From: Nocardioides glacieisoli | GTDB lineage: Bacteria > Actinomycetota > Actinomycetes > Propionibacteriales > Nocardioidaceae | Reading direction: 5' to 3' | NCBI RefSeq assembly: GCF_004137245.1 | Contig: NZ_SDWS01000004.1 | Coordinates: 62,001-126,000 of the forward strand | DNA length: 64,000 bases | Part shown: positions 16,888-24,244 of the stretch, piece after piece | How positions within the stretch are numbered: position 1 is the first letter of the stretch | Layout: every line of letters begins with the position of its first letter | Made by a program: the position numbers and the translations under genes | Notes under the pieces: generated by a model | Database searches by the model: none | What the model was told of the DNA's origin: nothing | What the model saw: the letters and a program-made list of their open reading frames with translations, nothing else

Positions 16888-18165
16888 ATGCGACGCATCA
16901 CTGCAACCGTCTCGTTGATCGTCCTGGCGCCGCTCGGCGTCGTGTGGCTGGGTGCCGGCCCGGCGACGGCCGAGACGACCTGCGACGGGAAGGTGCCCAC
17001 GATCGTCGTGGTGCCCGGCGAGGCGACCACGGGTACGCCGGGTGACGACGTCATCCTCGGATCGTTCGCCGGCGACCGGATCGACGGCGGCGCGGGCAAC
17101 GACACGATCTGCGGCTTCGGCAACGCCGACACGCTCGTCGGCGGACCCGGCAACGATCGTCTCTTCGGCGGCCTCGACGGCTTCTACGTCCCGGACGACG
17201 GTTATGGCGGCGACATCATCGTGCCCGGGCCCGGCAACGACCACATCGACCTGGGCGATGACCCGGCGTCCGCGTCCGTCGACGAGATCGACCGGCCGGC
17301 CAGGTACGACACGGTGTGGTTCGACGGCGCGCCGGGTCCGGTCACCGTCGACCTCTCGGCCGGCACTGCGACCGGCGAGGGGACCGACACGATCGCGGTG
17401 CCCGCCTTCTCGGGCGGGATCGTGGGCTCGGCCTTCGACGACGAGCTGACCGGCTCGAACGGCCCGGACCGCTTCGACGCAGGCACGGGCGACGACCTGA
17501 TCCGAGCGCTGGGTGGCGACGACGAGATCCAGCCGGGGAAGGGAGACGACGTCGTGCGCGGCGGTGACGGCGACGACTTCATCATGTCCCCGGACAAGGG
17601 CCGTGACCGGCTCTACGGCGACGGCGGCGATGACGGCGTGGAGGCGCGCGGGCTGGGGAGCGCGATCGGCGGCGGTGCCGGCGACGACTTCCTCTACGCC
17701 CGCGACGGTGCCGACGTCCACGGCGGCGACGGCAACGACGAGATCGACGCCGACCTGGTGCGTGGGACCCGCACCGAGGTGGACGGCGGCGGCGGGCGCG
17801 ACATCGTCCGGCTACGGGCGCCGAAGTCGGAGTTCCCGCGCGGTTCGACGTACGTCGTCGACGTGCGGCGCAAGCGGGTGACGGTCGGTGCCAGGTGGGC
17901 GCGCTACGAGGGCGTCGAGGACCTCCGGTTCTCGGGGCGTCCGGGCTTCCTGCGCTACATCGGCGGCGCAGGGCGCGACCGCCTGTCGGTGACCGGGGGC
18001 ATGCAGGTGACGGCGTACGGCCGCCGCGGGTCCGACATCCTCGTAGGAGGTGGGCGCAACGACCTCCTCGTCGGCGGTCCGGGTCGCGACCAGCTCGTCG
18101 GCGGTGCCGGTCGCGACCGCTGCCTCAGCGGCGAGCAGCTGCGGCAGTGCGAGGTGCGTCGCTGA
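16888..18165 (+). CDS. Secreted RTX-like calcium-binding repeat protein
   Basis: A 425-aa protein. The ATG follows GGAGGAGA and yields a Sec signal peptide (MRRITATVSLIVLAPLG..., cleavage near ATA-ET). The mature part holds many GGxGxD nonapeptide repeats (GGAGNDTICGFGNADTLVGGPGNDRL; GGDGNDEID; GGPGRDQLVGGAGRDR) typical of parallel beta-roll calcium binders. Two cysteines near the C-terminus (DRCLSGEQLRQCE) may form a disulfide. No catalytic domain is recognisable. Sec export rather than type I secretion is expected, so it is probably a structural or adhesive extracellular protein. Confidence 0.85.
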   Translation: MRRITATVSLIVLAPLGVVWLGAGPATAETTCDGKVPTIVVVPGEATTGTPGDDVILGSFAGDRIDGGAGNDTICGFGNADTLVGGPGNDRLFGGLDGFYVPDDGYGGDIIVPGPGNDHIDLGDDPASASVDEIDRPARYDTVWFDGAPGPVTVDLSAGTATGEGTDTIAVPAFSGGIVGSAFDDELTGSNGPDRFDAGTGDDLIRALGGDDEIQPGKGDDVVRGGDGDDFIMSPDKGRDRLYGDGGDDGVEARGLGSAIGGGAGDDFLYARDGADVHGGDGNDEIDADLVRGTRTEVDGGGGRDIVRLRAPKSEFPRGSTYVVDVRRKRVTVGARWARYEGVEDLRFSGRPGFLRYIGGAGRDRLSVTGGMQVTAYGRRGSDILVGGGRNDLLVGGPGRDQLVGGAGRDRCLSGEQLRQCEVRR

Positions 18166-18183
18166 GGCGACGCACCGTCATGC

Positions 18184-18218
18184 GTACCCTTGCGGGTACG
18201 TAACAGATCGGGTACGTT
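18184..18218 (+). promoter_or_regulatory. Operator/promoter of the ArsR-family regulator
   Basis: The palindrome GTACCCTTGCGGGTAC (18184-18199) is followed by a further half-site GGGTACGT at 18210-18217, 16 nt after the first. A promoter can be read inside it: TTGCGG (18190-18195), 17 nt, TACGTT (18213-18218). The expected start point is then at or next to the ATG at 18225, so the transcript may be leaderless. The overlap of operator and promoter suggests autorepression. Confidence 0.5.
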
Positions 18219-18224
18219 CGATCC

Positions 18225-18560
18225 ATGGATGCAGTTCTGCAGGCACTGGGGGACGGGAGCCGGCGCGCGATGCTGGAGATGCTCCGCGACCACCCGGCCA
18301 CCGTCACCGAGCTGGCCGACGCGCTGCCGATCGCGCGCCCGGGCGTCTCGCGGCACCTGAGGGTGCTGCGGGAGGCAGGCCTGGTGACGGTCGAGCAGGA
18401 CGCGCAGCGACGCATCTACAGCCTCCGGCCGGAGGCGTTGGTCGAGGTCGACGAGTGGCTGGAGTCCTACCGGGACCTCTGGCAGCACCGCCTCGATGCG
18501 CTGCACACCGAGGTCGCGCGCGGCAAGCGTGCGCGGCGGGACACGAAGGACAGGTCATGA
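18225..18560 (+). CDS. ArsR-family winged-helix repressor
   Basis: A 111-aa ArsR/SmtB-like regulator (MDAVLQALGDGSRRAMLEMLRDHPATVTELADALPIARPGVSRHLRVLREAGLV). No metal-binding CxC motif is seen, so it belongs to the group that is paired with SRPBCC/AHSA1 proteins. The start codon is directly behind an operator-like palindrome with no ribosome site, consistent with leaderless translation. The next gene overlaps by 4 nt (ATGA) and is its usual partner. Confidence 0.92.
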   Translation: MDAVLQALGDGSRRAMLEMLRDHPATVTELADALPIARPGVSRHLRVLREAGLVTVEQDAQRRIYSLRPEALVEVDEWLESYRDLWQHRLDALHTEVARGKRARRDTKDRS

Positions 18561-19081
18561 ACCTCCTGGGGACGCTCCACCAGCTCGACGACTCGCGCGG
18601 CGCGGTCCGCGTCGAGAACGTCTACGACACCGACATCGACGACCTGTGGGAGTCGTGCACCGATCCCGACCGTCTGGCGCGGTGGATCGCCGAGGGGTCG
18701 GGGGACCTGCGCGAGGGTGGGACCGTGGAGGTCGTCTTCACCAGCACGTGGGCCGGTCCCGCACGGATCGACGCCTGCGACGCACCGCGCCACCTGCTGA
18801 TGACCATGCAGCCTGGCACGGACGAGGAGACCCAGGTCGAGGCCTGGCTCACTGCCGAGGGTTCGCGGTGCCGGCTCGTGGTGGAGGAGCGAGGTCTTCC
18901 GGTCGGTCAGCTGCACTTCTACGGGTCGGGTTGGCAGGCCCACCTCGAGGACCTCCGCGCCTCCCTGGCGGGGGAGGACCCGGTCCACCCCGACGGGTTC
19001 AGCGCCGAGCGCGCGGCCACTGCGTGGCACGCACGGTGGACCGAGCTCACAGCGACGTACGAGCACGCGCCGGTGGCGTGA
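18557..19081 (+). CDS. SRPBCC/AHSA1-domain protein
   Basis: A 174-aa START-like (AHSA1/CalC) protein with the family pattern DIDDLWESCTDPDRLARWIAEGSGDLREGGTVEV and a C-terminal helix carrying GSGWQAHLEDLRASL. These proteins have a hydrophobic cavity for small ligands. Overlap with the ArsR gene shows co-transcription. Such pairs are widespread and their ligand is generally not known. It converges on the PhyH-family gene, with stop codons 4 nt apart. Confidence 0.88.
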   Translation: MNLLGTLHQLDDSRGAVRVENVYDTDIDDLWESCTDPDRLARWIAEGSGDLREGGTVEVVFTSTWAGPARIDACDAPRHLLMTMQPGTDEETQVEAWLTAEGSRCRLVVEERGLPVGQLHFYGSGWQAHLEDLRASLAGEDPVHPDGFSAERAATAWHARWTELTATYEHAPVA

Positions 19082-19085
19082 GCCG

Positions 19086-20012
19086 TCAGTGGGCCGCTCG
19101 CCAGGGAGACATGTCGAGCCCGGGGTAGCGCTGAGCGACGCCGGCCAGGGTCTGCTCGGTCCAGTACGCGTGGCCCGGGGGAGGGAAGCCGAACAGCTCG
19201 AGCTGTCGAGGTCCTGCCTGCTCGACGAAGCGGTACCAGTGGGGGTCGTGGCTGCGGTCGGCCCAGGCGTGGCGGTGCGCCCACTCGGCGGCGGCAGTCC
19301 GGTAGTTCAGGTGCATCGTGAAGCGCGCGCCACGTGGCTCGGTCATGGCCGCGCCGCGGTGCACGGTCTGTGGCTGGAAGGCGACCACGCTGCCGGCCGG
19401 TCCGGTCGCGGGCGCTTCCGTCTCGAAGAGGTCGGGCCGTCCCTCGGCTGCGATGAAGCTGTCGTCGTCATCGATCGCGCGACGCGGGAAGAAGTTGGGC
19501 CTGGCCGGCAGGGCGTCGGTGACAGGGGAGCGACGCACCATCCGTGGCGCGCCCAGCTCGGCGGTGACGTCGCAGAGGAACACGAACATCTCGACCTGAC
19601 CGAAGGCCGGATCGCTCGACGGCACGAGGATCGTGTGGTTGAGGTAGTCGCGGTGGAGGTCCTGGTCGTAGTCGGCCGCTCCCGCGTACTTCGCCCAGGC
19701 CTCGGCGGAGTAGAGGCGTACGTCGGTCGTCCCCAGCAGCGTCGTCGCCAGCGTCACCAGCGCGTCGGACACCGGTACGCGGTTCAGGGCGAGGCTGGCG
19801 AACGGGAAGCCATCGATGCCGTCGAACTCGTCACCGATGAACCGCGCGTTGCGGCCGGGATCGACGTCGTCGTGGAAGTCGTCGGCCGACGGGAACATCT
19901 CGCCGAGCTCGCGCTGCGCCGCTACGAGGTCGTCTGCCGGCAGGTAGCCCGGCAGCACGACGTACCCGTCCTCGAGCCAGGTGGTGCGCGCAGCGGCCAG
20001 ATCAGGGTCCAT
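19086..20012 (-). CDS. Phytanoyl-CoA dioxygenase (PhyH) family protein
   Basis: A 308-aa Fe(II)/2-oxoglutarate-dependent dioxygenase. The metal triad is H120-x-D122 (LHRDY) and H218 (TVHRG), with R230 (GARFTMH) placed to bind 2-oxoglutarate. Members hydroxylate small molecules or lipid-derived acids; the substrate is unknown here. The start codon faces that of a methyltransferase across 69 nt containing a CTGAC-N5-GTCGG dyad, so the two may be co-regulated and could act on the same compound. Confidence 0.85.
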   Translation of the reverse strand: MDPDLAAARTTWLEDGYVVLPGYLPADDLVAAQRELGEMFPSADDFHDDVDPGRNARFIGDEFDGIDGFPFASLALNRVPVSDALVTLATTLLGTTDVRLYSAEAWAKYAGAADYDQDLHRDYLNHTILVPSSDPAFGQVEMFVFLCDVTAELGAPRMVRRSPVTDALPARPNFFPRRAIDDDDSFIAAEGRPDLFETEAPATGPAGSVVAFQPQTVHRGAAMTEPRGARFTMHLNYRTAAAEWAHRHAWADRSHDPHWYRFVEQAGPRQLELFGFPPPGHAYWTEQTLAGVAQRYPGLDMSPWRAAH

Positions 20013-20048
20013 GCAGGGGAGTATTGCGGTCCGGCACGAGTCGCTCAC

Positions 20049-20063
20049 CTGACTTTCTGTCGG
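20049..20063. promoter_or_regulatory. CTGAC-N5-GTCGG dyad in the divergent PhyH/methyltransferase promoter
   Basis: CTGACTTTCTGTCGG lies in the 69-nt region between two divergent starts. It resembles the perfect palindrome found just after the methyltransferase stop (20837-20851). Possible operator. Confidence 0.35.
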
Positions 20064-20081
20064 GTCCGGCATCATCGACCC

Positions 20082-20840
20082 ATGGACGAGGCGGGGTCGG
20101 ACGCGAGCCAGCCGTGGCCCCAGCTCGCGTCGGGCTTCGAGCAGGCCCGGGCTCGCGAGGACTCGCTGGACCGGCTCGTGGAGTGGCCGGCGCAGCGGGA
20201 GCTGCTGGGGGACGTCACCGGGCTCGCCGTCCTGGACGCGGGCTGTGGCAACGGGTCGAAGGTCGCCCAGCTGGCCGCGGAGGGTGCCGTGGAGGCAGTC
20301 GGCGTGGACATCAGCGGGAACTTCATCGAGGCCCCGCCGGGCGTCGAGCTCGTCGAGGGTGACCTCTCGGACCTGGCGGCGGTGCCGGGGCTCGCGGGCC
20401 GGCGGTTCGACCGGATCCTGTTCCTCCAGTCCTTCGGCTATGCCGCGGACGGCGTCCGGGCGCTGCAGGTCGCGCGCGACATGCTCAGCGAGGACGGCTT
20501 CATCCTGCTGACCCGCACGCAGCCCGTGCGCTACGCGATCGAGCGGGCCGAGCAGAACGGGACCTCGCTGGGACAGGAGTACTTCGCCACGGAGTCGTTC
20601 GACTACCGCCACAGCAACTGGGACGACCGGGTGACGCTGACGAAGCGGCCGTACACGATGTCGGACCTGCTGAACACGTTCAGCGCCGCCGGTCTGTGGA
20701 TCGAGGCGACGCGGGAGCCGCAGATGCCCGCAGAGGCGCGGGTGCGCTATCCCCACAAGCAGGCGGTGATGGACGCCTACCTCGGGATCCTGATGTTCCG
20801 GCTGCGCCCGCTGGGGAGTGGTTCCGCCCACACTATCTGA
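20082..20840 (+). CDS. SAM-dependent class I methyltransferase
   Basis: A 252-aa methyltransferase with motif I VLDAGCGNGSKVAQLA (residues 50-65), the acidic residue after strand 2 (AVGVDISG) and a post-motif region RILFLQSFGYAADG. The C-terminal half includes YHKQ-like sequence RYPHKQAVMDAYLGILMF. It is divergent from the PhyH gene. No ribosome site is obvious, so the mRNA may be leaderless. Substrate unknown. Confidence 0.85.
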   Translation: MDEAGSDASQPWPQLASGFEQARAREDSLDRLVEWPAQRELLGDVTGLAVLDAGCGNGSKVAQLAAEGAVEAVGVDISGNFIEAPPGVELVEGDLSDLAAVPGLAGRRFDRILFLQSFGYAADGVRALQVARDMLSEDGFILLTRTQPVRYAIERAEQNGTSLGQEYFATESFDYRHSNWDDRVTLTKRPYTMSDLLNTFSAAGLWIEATREPQMPAEARVRYPHKQAVMDAYLGILMFRLRPLGSGSAHTI

Positions 20841-20851
20841 CATAATGTCAG
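20837..20851. promoter_or_regulatory. Perfect 7-1-7 palindrome overlapping the methyltransferase stop codon
   Basis: CTGACATAATGTCAG is a perfect dyad, unusually AT-rich for this genome. It is placed about 120 nt upstream of the pterin dehydratase fusion gene. The outer bases match the dyad at 20049-20063. It may be an operator for the downstream gene, with the two sites bound by the same regulator. Confidence 0.4.
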
Positions 20852-20969
20852 TTATCGGCGGTTTATCCACGTTCACGGAGCCCCGCTCGAGCGTTGTGCG
20901 GTGATCTCGGTGCGAGTGGCGCACCACGGTCACCACACACTGTCACCCCTGGGCATTAGGTTGCGACGC

Positions 20970-21671
20970 ATGGACATGTTGCGGGGGAACAAGATCGCCG
21001 AGGCCGACCTGACCGAGTGGCGCAAGCTCGCCCAGGGAATCCACGCGAGGTACGTCGTCGACGACTTCGGCGGTGCCGCCAGGTTCGTGGCGGCGATCGG
21101 TGAGGCCGGCGACGAGATCAGCCACCATCCGAAGGTCTCGATCGGCACCGGGCACGTGGACCTCAAGCTGAGCAGCGACGATGCGATCTACCGCGAGGAC
21201 GACGGCACCGAGCACGTCGTCGAGTGGGTCACCCAGCAGGACGTCGACCTCGCTCGCCGGATCACCGCGATCGCCGCCGACCACGGGCTGACCGCAGATC
21301 CGGCTGCCGTCAGCGTCGTCGAGCTCGGGCTCGACACACCCGACCCGGCCACCATCGCTCCCGTGTGGGCGGCGCTGCTGACCGGCAACCCCGAGGACCA
21401 GGGCCGCGGCACGCCCGGTGACGAGATCCGCGACGGCGGCGGACGCGTGCCGAACCTGTGGTTCGGCGACGCCGAGCGGGACGATCGCAGGCGACAGCTG
21501 TTCCACGTCGAGGTCTACGTCGCGCCCGAGGTCGCCGAGGCGCGCATCGCCGCTGTCGTCGCGGCCGGTGGCACGGTCGTCGAGAGCAACGACGGGCTCA
21601 CCGTGGTCGCCGACCAGGACGGCAACAAGGGCGTGCTCTGCGTCGACATGAGCGCCCTGGCACAGGGCTGA
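20970..21671 (+). CDS. Pterin-4a-carbinolamine dehydratase fused to a glyoxalase-like domain
   Basis: A 233-aa protein. Residues 1-100 are a 4a-hydroxytetrahydrobiopterin dehydratase domain with the active-site HHP (EISHHPKVSIGTGHVDLKL) and the C-terminal helix TQQDVDLARRITAIA. Residues about 105-233 form a VOC/glyoxalase-like domain (VPNLWFGDAERDDRRRQLFHVEVYVAPEVAEARIAAVVAAGG...). No phenylalanine hydroxylase is nearby. The first domain could recycle pterin cofactors; the role of the second is unknown. Confidence 0.85.
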   Translation: MDMLRGNKIAEADLTEWRKLAQGIHARYVVDDFGGAARFVAAIGEAGDEISHHPKVSIGTGHVDLKLSSDDAIYREDDGTEHVVEWVTQQDVDLARRITAIAADHGLTADPAAVSVVELGLDTPDPATIAPVWAALLTGNPEDQGRGTPGDEIRDGGGRVPNLWFGDAERDDRRRQLFHVEVYVAPEVAEARIAAVVAAGGTVVESNDGLTVVADQDGNKGVLCVDMSALAQG

Positions 21672-21679
21672 ACGACTGG

Positions 21680-22912
21680 TCAGACCGGGGCGCGCACGTT
21701 GCGGAACGACGTCGCGGCGAGCCCGGACGCCACCAGGGCGAAGGTGACGGCGGCGACGACCAGCATCGGACGTATGCCGACGGCATCGGCCAGCAGGCCC
21801 GCGATCGGTGCGACCACGACGATGACGGCGCGGTTGATCGCCCGCAGCGTCGTGTTGGTGCGCGCCTGGAGCTCGTCGGGCGTGACCAGCTGTCGATAGC
21901 TCATCTCGTGGGAGTTGCTCATGCCCATCGCGAGGCCGTACAGCCCCTGGCCGAGCATCAGCAGCGCGATGGCACCAGCGAACGACGCGGGCTCCCCCGC
22001 CACCACCATCGCCACGACGCCGCAGGTGATGATCGAGTGGCACAGGATGATCGTGCGGCCGGTGCCGAGCCGCCTGCCCACCGCAGTGGTGATCGTGGCT
22101 CCCACCACGGCCCCCACTCCCCCGACCGCCCCGACCAGGCCGAACTGGTAGGGCGACAGCTCGAGCGCGCGGGCGTACGGCGCCAGCACGACGCCGACGA
22201 CGGCATTGCCGACGAACCAGCCGTGCGTCGCGATCGCGAGGGTCCGCAGCCCTGATCGGCCGTAGGCCCAGCGCACTCCCTCGATGATGTCGCCGAGGAG
22301 CCCGCGGACGGTGACCCCGGTCCTGGCCGGCGGTTCGTCGGTGTCGATCCGCCGGAGGGTGAGCGCGGAGTAGAGGTAGGTCAGCGAGTCGACGAGGACG
22401 GCGAGGGGCGCACCGATGGTGCTGGCCAGGACGCCGCCGATGGCCGGTCCGGCCATCGAGCCGACAGCGTCCGCGCCGTCGATGCGGGCGTGCGCCGGCT
22501 GCAGCTGGTCGCGCGGGACGAGCCGCGGCAGGAACGACATCGTCGCCGCCATGTTCACGACCGCGGCCGTGCCGTAGAGGAAGACGATGACCAGCAGCGG
22601 GCCCAGCGACAGCGCGTCGAGCCACCAGAGCAGTGGCACGCTCAGCAGCAGCACGGCCTGCACGAGGTCGGTGCCGATCATCAGCGGCAGCCGTCGTCGA
22701 CCGTCCACGAGGGCGCCGATGACCAGGCCGAACACCAGGTAGGGCAGCCACCTCGACGCGTTGAGCCAGCCGACGTCGGACGGGGTCCCCTCGAGGGTGA
22801 ACACGACCAGCGCCTGCAGCGAGAAGAGGGTGACGTAGGTCCCCAGCACCGACACCGCATCGGCACGCCAGTAGTGGGAGAACGACCGGGAGATGAAGAA
22901 GCCGTCGCTCAC
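21680..22912 (-). CDS. Major facilitator superfamily exporter (EntS-like)
   Basis: A 410-aa protein with about 12 membrane helices and the loop 2-3 motif GALVDGRRRLPLMIGTDLVQ. The second half repeats the pattern (GRRLGTGRTIILCHSII). Length and layout fit the TMS/EntS-type drug and siderophore efflux group. The start is GTG. It diverges from an enterochelin-esterase-like gene 23 nt away. That pairing recalls siderophore export and hydrolysis, but no siderophore biosynthesis genes are in the window. Confidence 0.85.
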   Translation of the reverse strand: MSDGFFISRSFSHYWRADAVSVLGTYVTLFSLQALVVFTLEGTPSDVGWLNASRWLPYLVFGLVIGALVDGRRRLPLMIGTDLVQAVLLLSVPLLWWLDALSLGPLLVIVFLYGTAAVVNMAATMSFLPRLVPRDQLQPAHARIDGADAVGSMAGPAIGGVLASTIGAPLAVLVDSLTYLYSALTLRRIDTDEPPARTGVTVRGLLGDIIEGVRWAYGRSGLRTLAIATHGWFVGNAVVGVVLAPYARALELSPYQFGLVGAVGGVGAVVGATITTAVGRRLGTGRTIILCHSIITCGVVAMVVAGEPASFAGAIALLMLGQGLYGLAMGMSNSHEMSYRQLVTPDELQARTNTTLRAINRAVIVVVAPIAGLLADAVGIRPMLVVAAVTFALVASGLAATSFRNVRAPV

Positions 22913-22935
22913 GCGCGCAGTCTAGGTTCGACGGC

Positions 22936-23742
22936 ATGACTCACCGCGTGCCGCACTCGCCGTTGCCCATCGACCAGTCGGAGGTGACCTACGAGCACGG
23001 GCCGGACTCGACGGCCGTGGCTTCCGTCGCGGGTGGTCGTACGACCCGGCTCGAGATCGCGGACTCGCAGGCGTTCCCCGGCACCACCCGCACCGTCTGG
23101 GTGCACGAGCCCGCTGAACCGTCCGACGCACCGCTGCCGGTGGTCGTGTTCCAGGACGGCGCCGGGTTCCTCGACCCCGACGACGAGATGCGGGCCGCCG
23201 TGGTGCTCGACAACCTCGTCGCCTCCGGCGCGATCCCGGCGACGGTCGGGGTGTTCGTCGACCCCGGTGAAGATCACCGCAACGCCGAGTACGACGCCGC
23301 GGACGCGACGTACGCCGGCTTTCTCGTCGATGAGGTCCTCCCCCGCGTCTCGGAGGTCGTCCGGGTCAGCGAGCGGCCGGAGGACCGCGCTCTCTGCGGC
23401 TTCAGCAGCGGCGGCAACGCGTCCTTCACCGCCGCGTGGCACCGGCCGGACGCGTTCGGCAGGGTCATCGGGCTCTCGTCGAGCTTCCCGCAGGTCGCGG
23501 CCGACTACCCGAGGCTGATCGCCGAGGAGGACGCCCGGCCGCTGCGGATCCTCCTCCAGGTCGGCCACCGCGACCTCGGCTGGGACGAGGCGGAGGACAA
23601 CTGGGTGGCCGCGAACCTCGAGGTCGGTGCGGCCCTGCTGCGCCGCGGCTACGACGTACGCCTCGTGGTCGGCGACGGCGGGCACGACGGCAACCACGGC
23701 GGGGTCCTGCTCCCGGATGCGCTCCGCTGGCTGTGGCGCTGA
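22936..23742 (+). CDS. Alpha/beta-hydrolase, enterochelin esterase (Fes/IroE)-like
   Basis: A 268-aa esterase-D-type alpha/beta-hydrolase. The nucleophile elbow is GFSSG (S157) and the C-terminal His is in GDGGHDGNHGG. The central VVVFQDGAGFL and VFVDPGEDHRNAEYDA blocks match the Fes/YbbA-type esterase group (PF00756). It has no signal peptide, so a cytosolic role is expected, for example hydrolysis of an imported ester. It is divergent from the MFS exporter. Confidence 0.85.
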   Translation: MTHRVPHSPLPIDQSEVTYEHGPDSTAVASVAGGRTTRLEIADSQAFPGTTRTVWVHEPAEPSDAPLPVVVFQDGAGFLDPDDEMRAAVVLDNLVASGAIPATVGVFVDPGEDHRNAEYDAADATYAGFLVDEVLPRVSEVVRVSERPEDRALCGFSSGGNASFTAAWHRPDAFGRVIGLSSSFPQVAADYPRLIAEEDARPLRILLQVGHRDLGWDEAEDNWVAANLEVGAALLRRGYDVRLVVGDGGHDGNHGGVLLPDALRWLWR

Positions 23743-23745
23743 ACG

Positions 23746-24198
23746 TCAGCCGAGGCGACGGACCTGGTAGGTCCCGACGGTCGACGCGACCACCTCACCG
23801 CCCGCGTCGGTGAGCGTCGCCTCCAGCACGAACTCGCCCTTGCCCGTTGCGAGCGCGTCGTCACGCACCCGTGCGACCTCGTCGTGGCTCATCGACGCCT
23901 CGGCGCGTACGACGCCCATCGCTGGTCGCCGGAACCGGATCGTCGACTCCTTGACGAGCGGCACGAAACCCGCGAGCTCGCCCTCCAGGTCGAAGGTCGC
24001 GAGGCACAGCACGCCACCGAGCATCTCGGCCACGCTGAACAGCGAGCCTGCGTAGGTGACGCCGAAGTGGTTGACGTTGGGCTCGGGCGGGAGCTCCGCG
24101 ACGGCGCGCCCCGGGACGACCTCGACGACGCGGATGCCCATGGCAGCGAGGATCGGCACCGACCCCACCAATGCCTCCACTCTCAACGTATAGGCCAT
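23746..24198 (-). CDS. Hotdog-fold thioesterase-like protein (YiiD C-terminal type)
   Basis: A 150-aa hotdog-fold protein (VNHFGVTYAGSLFSVAEMLGGVLCLATFDLEG, then VKESTIRFRRPAMGVVRAEASMS). The family is related to YiiD/PaaI thioesterases, but no acyl-CoA substrate can be assigned. The ATG at 24198 lies only 3 nt from a rifamycin-associated element and has no ribosome site, so translation may be leaderless. Another ATG at 24141 would cut into the domain. It ends 3 nt from the convergent esterase gene. Confidence 0.8.
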   Translation of the reverse strand: MAYTLRVEALVGSVPILAAMGIRVVEVVPGRAVAELPPEPNVNHFGVTYAGSLFSVAEMLGGVLCLATFDLEGELAGFVPLVKESTIRFRRPAMGVVRAEASMSHDEVARVRDDALATGKGEFVLEATLTDAGGEVVASTVGTYQVRRLG

Positions 24199-24201
24199 CC
24201 G

Positions 24202-24221
24202 GGGGCTTGCCGCAAGGCCCC
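24202..24221. promoter_or_regulatory. Rifamycin-associated element (RAE) upstream of helR
   Basis: GGGGCTTGCCGCAAGGCCCC matches the inverted-repeat RAE known from promoters of actinobacterial rifamycin-resistance genes. From memory the consensus is GGGGCTTGC-N-GCAAGGCCCC, with the central base variable. It lies 23 nt before the helR start and 3 nt from the start of the opposite hotdog gene. The site is seen directly; inducibility by rifamycins is inferred from other species. Confidence 0.85.
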
Positions 24222-24244
24222 CTGGGTCCCTCACACTGCACGGC

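Noticed and set aside
21680..23742. Siderophore export and hydrolysis locus
   Set aside because: An EntS-like exporter and a Fes-like esterase diverge here, but there are no NRPS, IucA or iron-uptake genes and no Fur-box that I can see.
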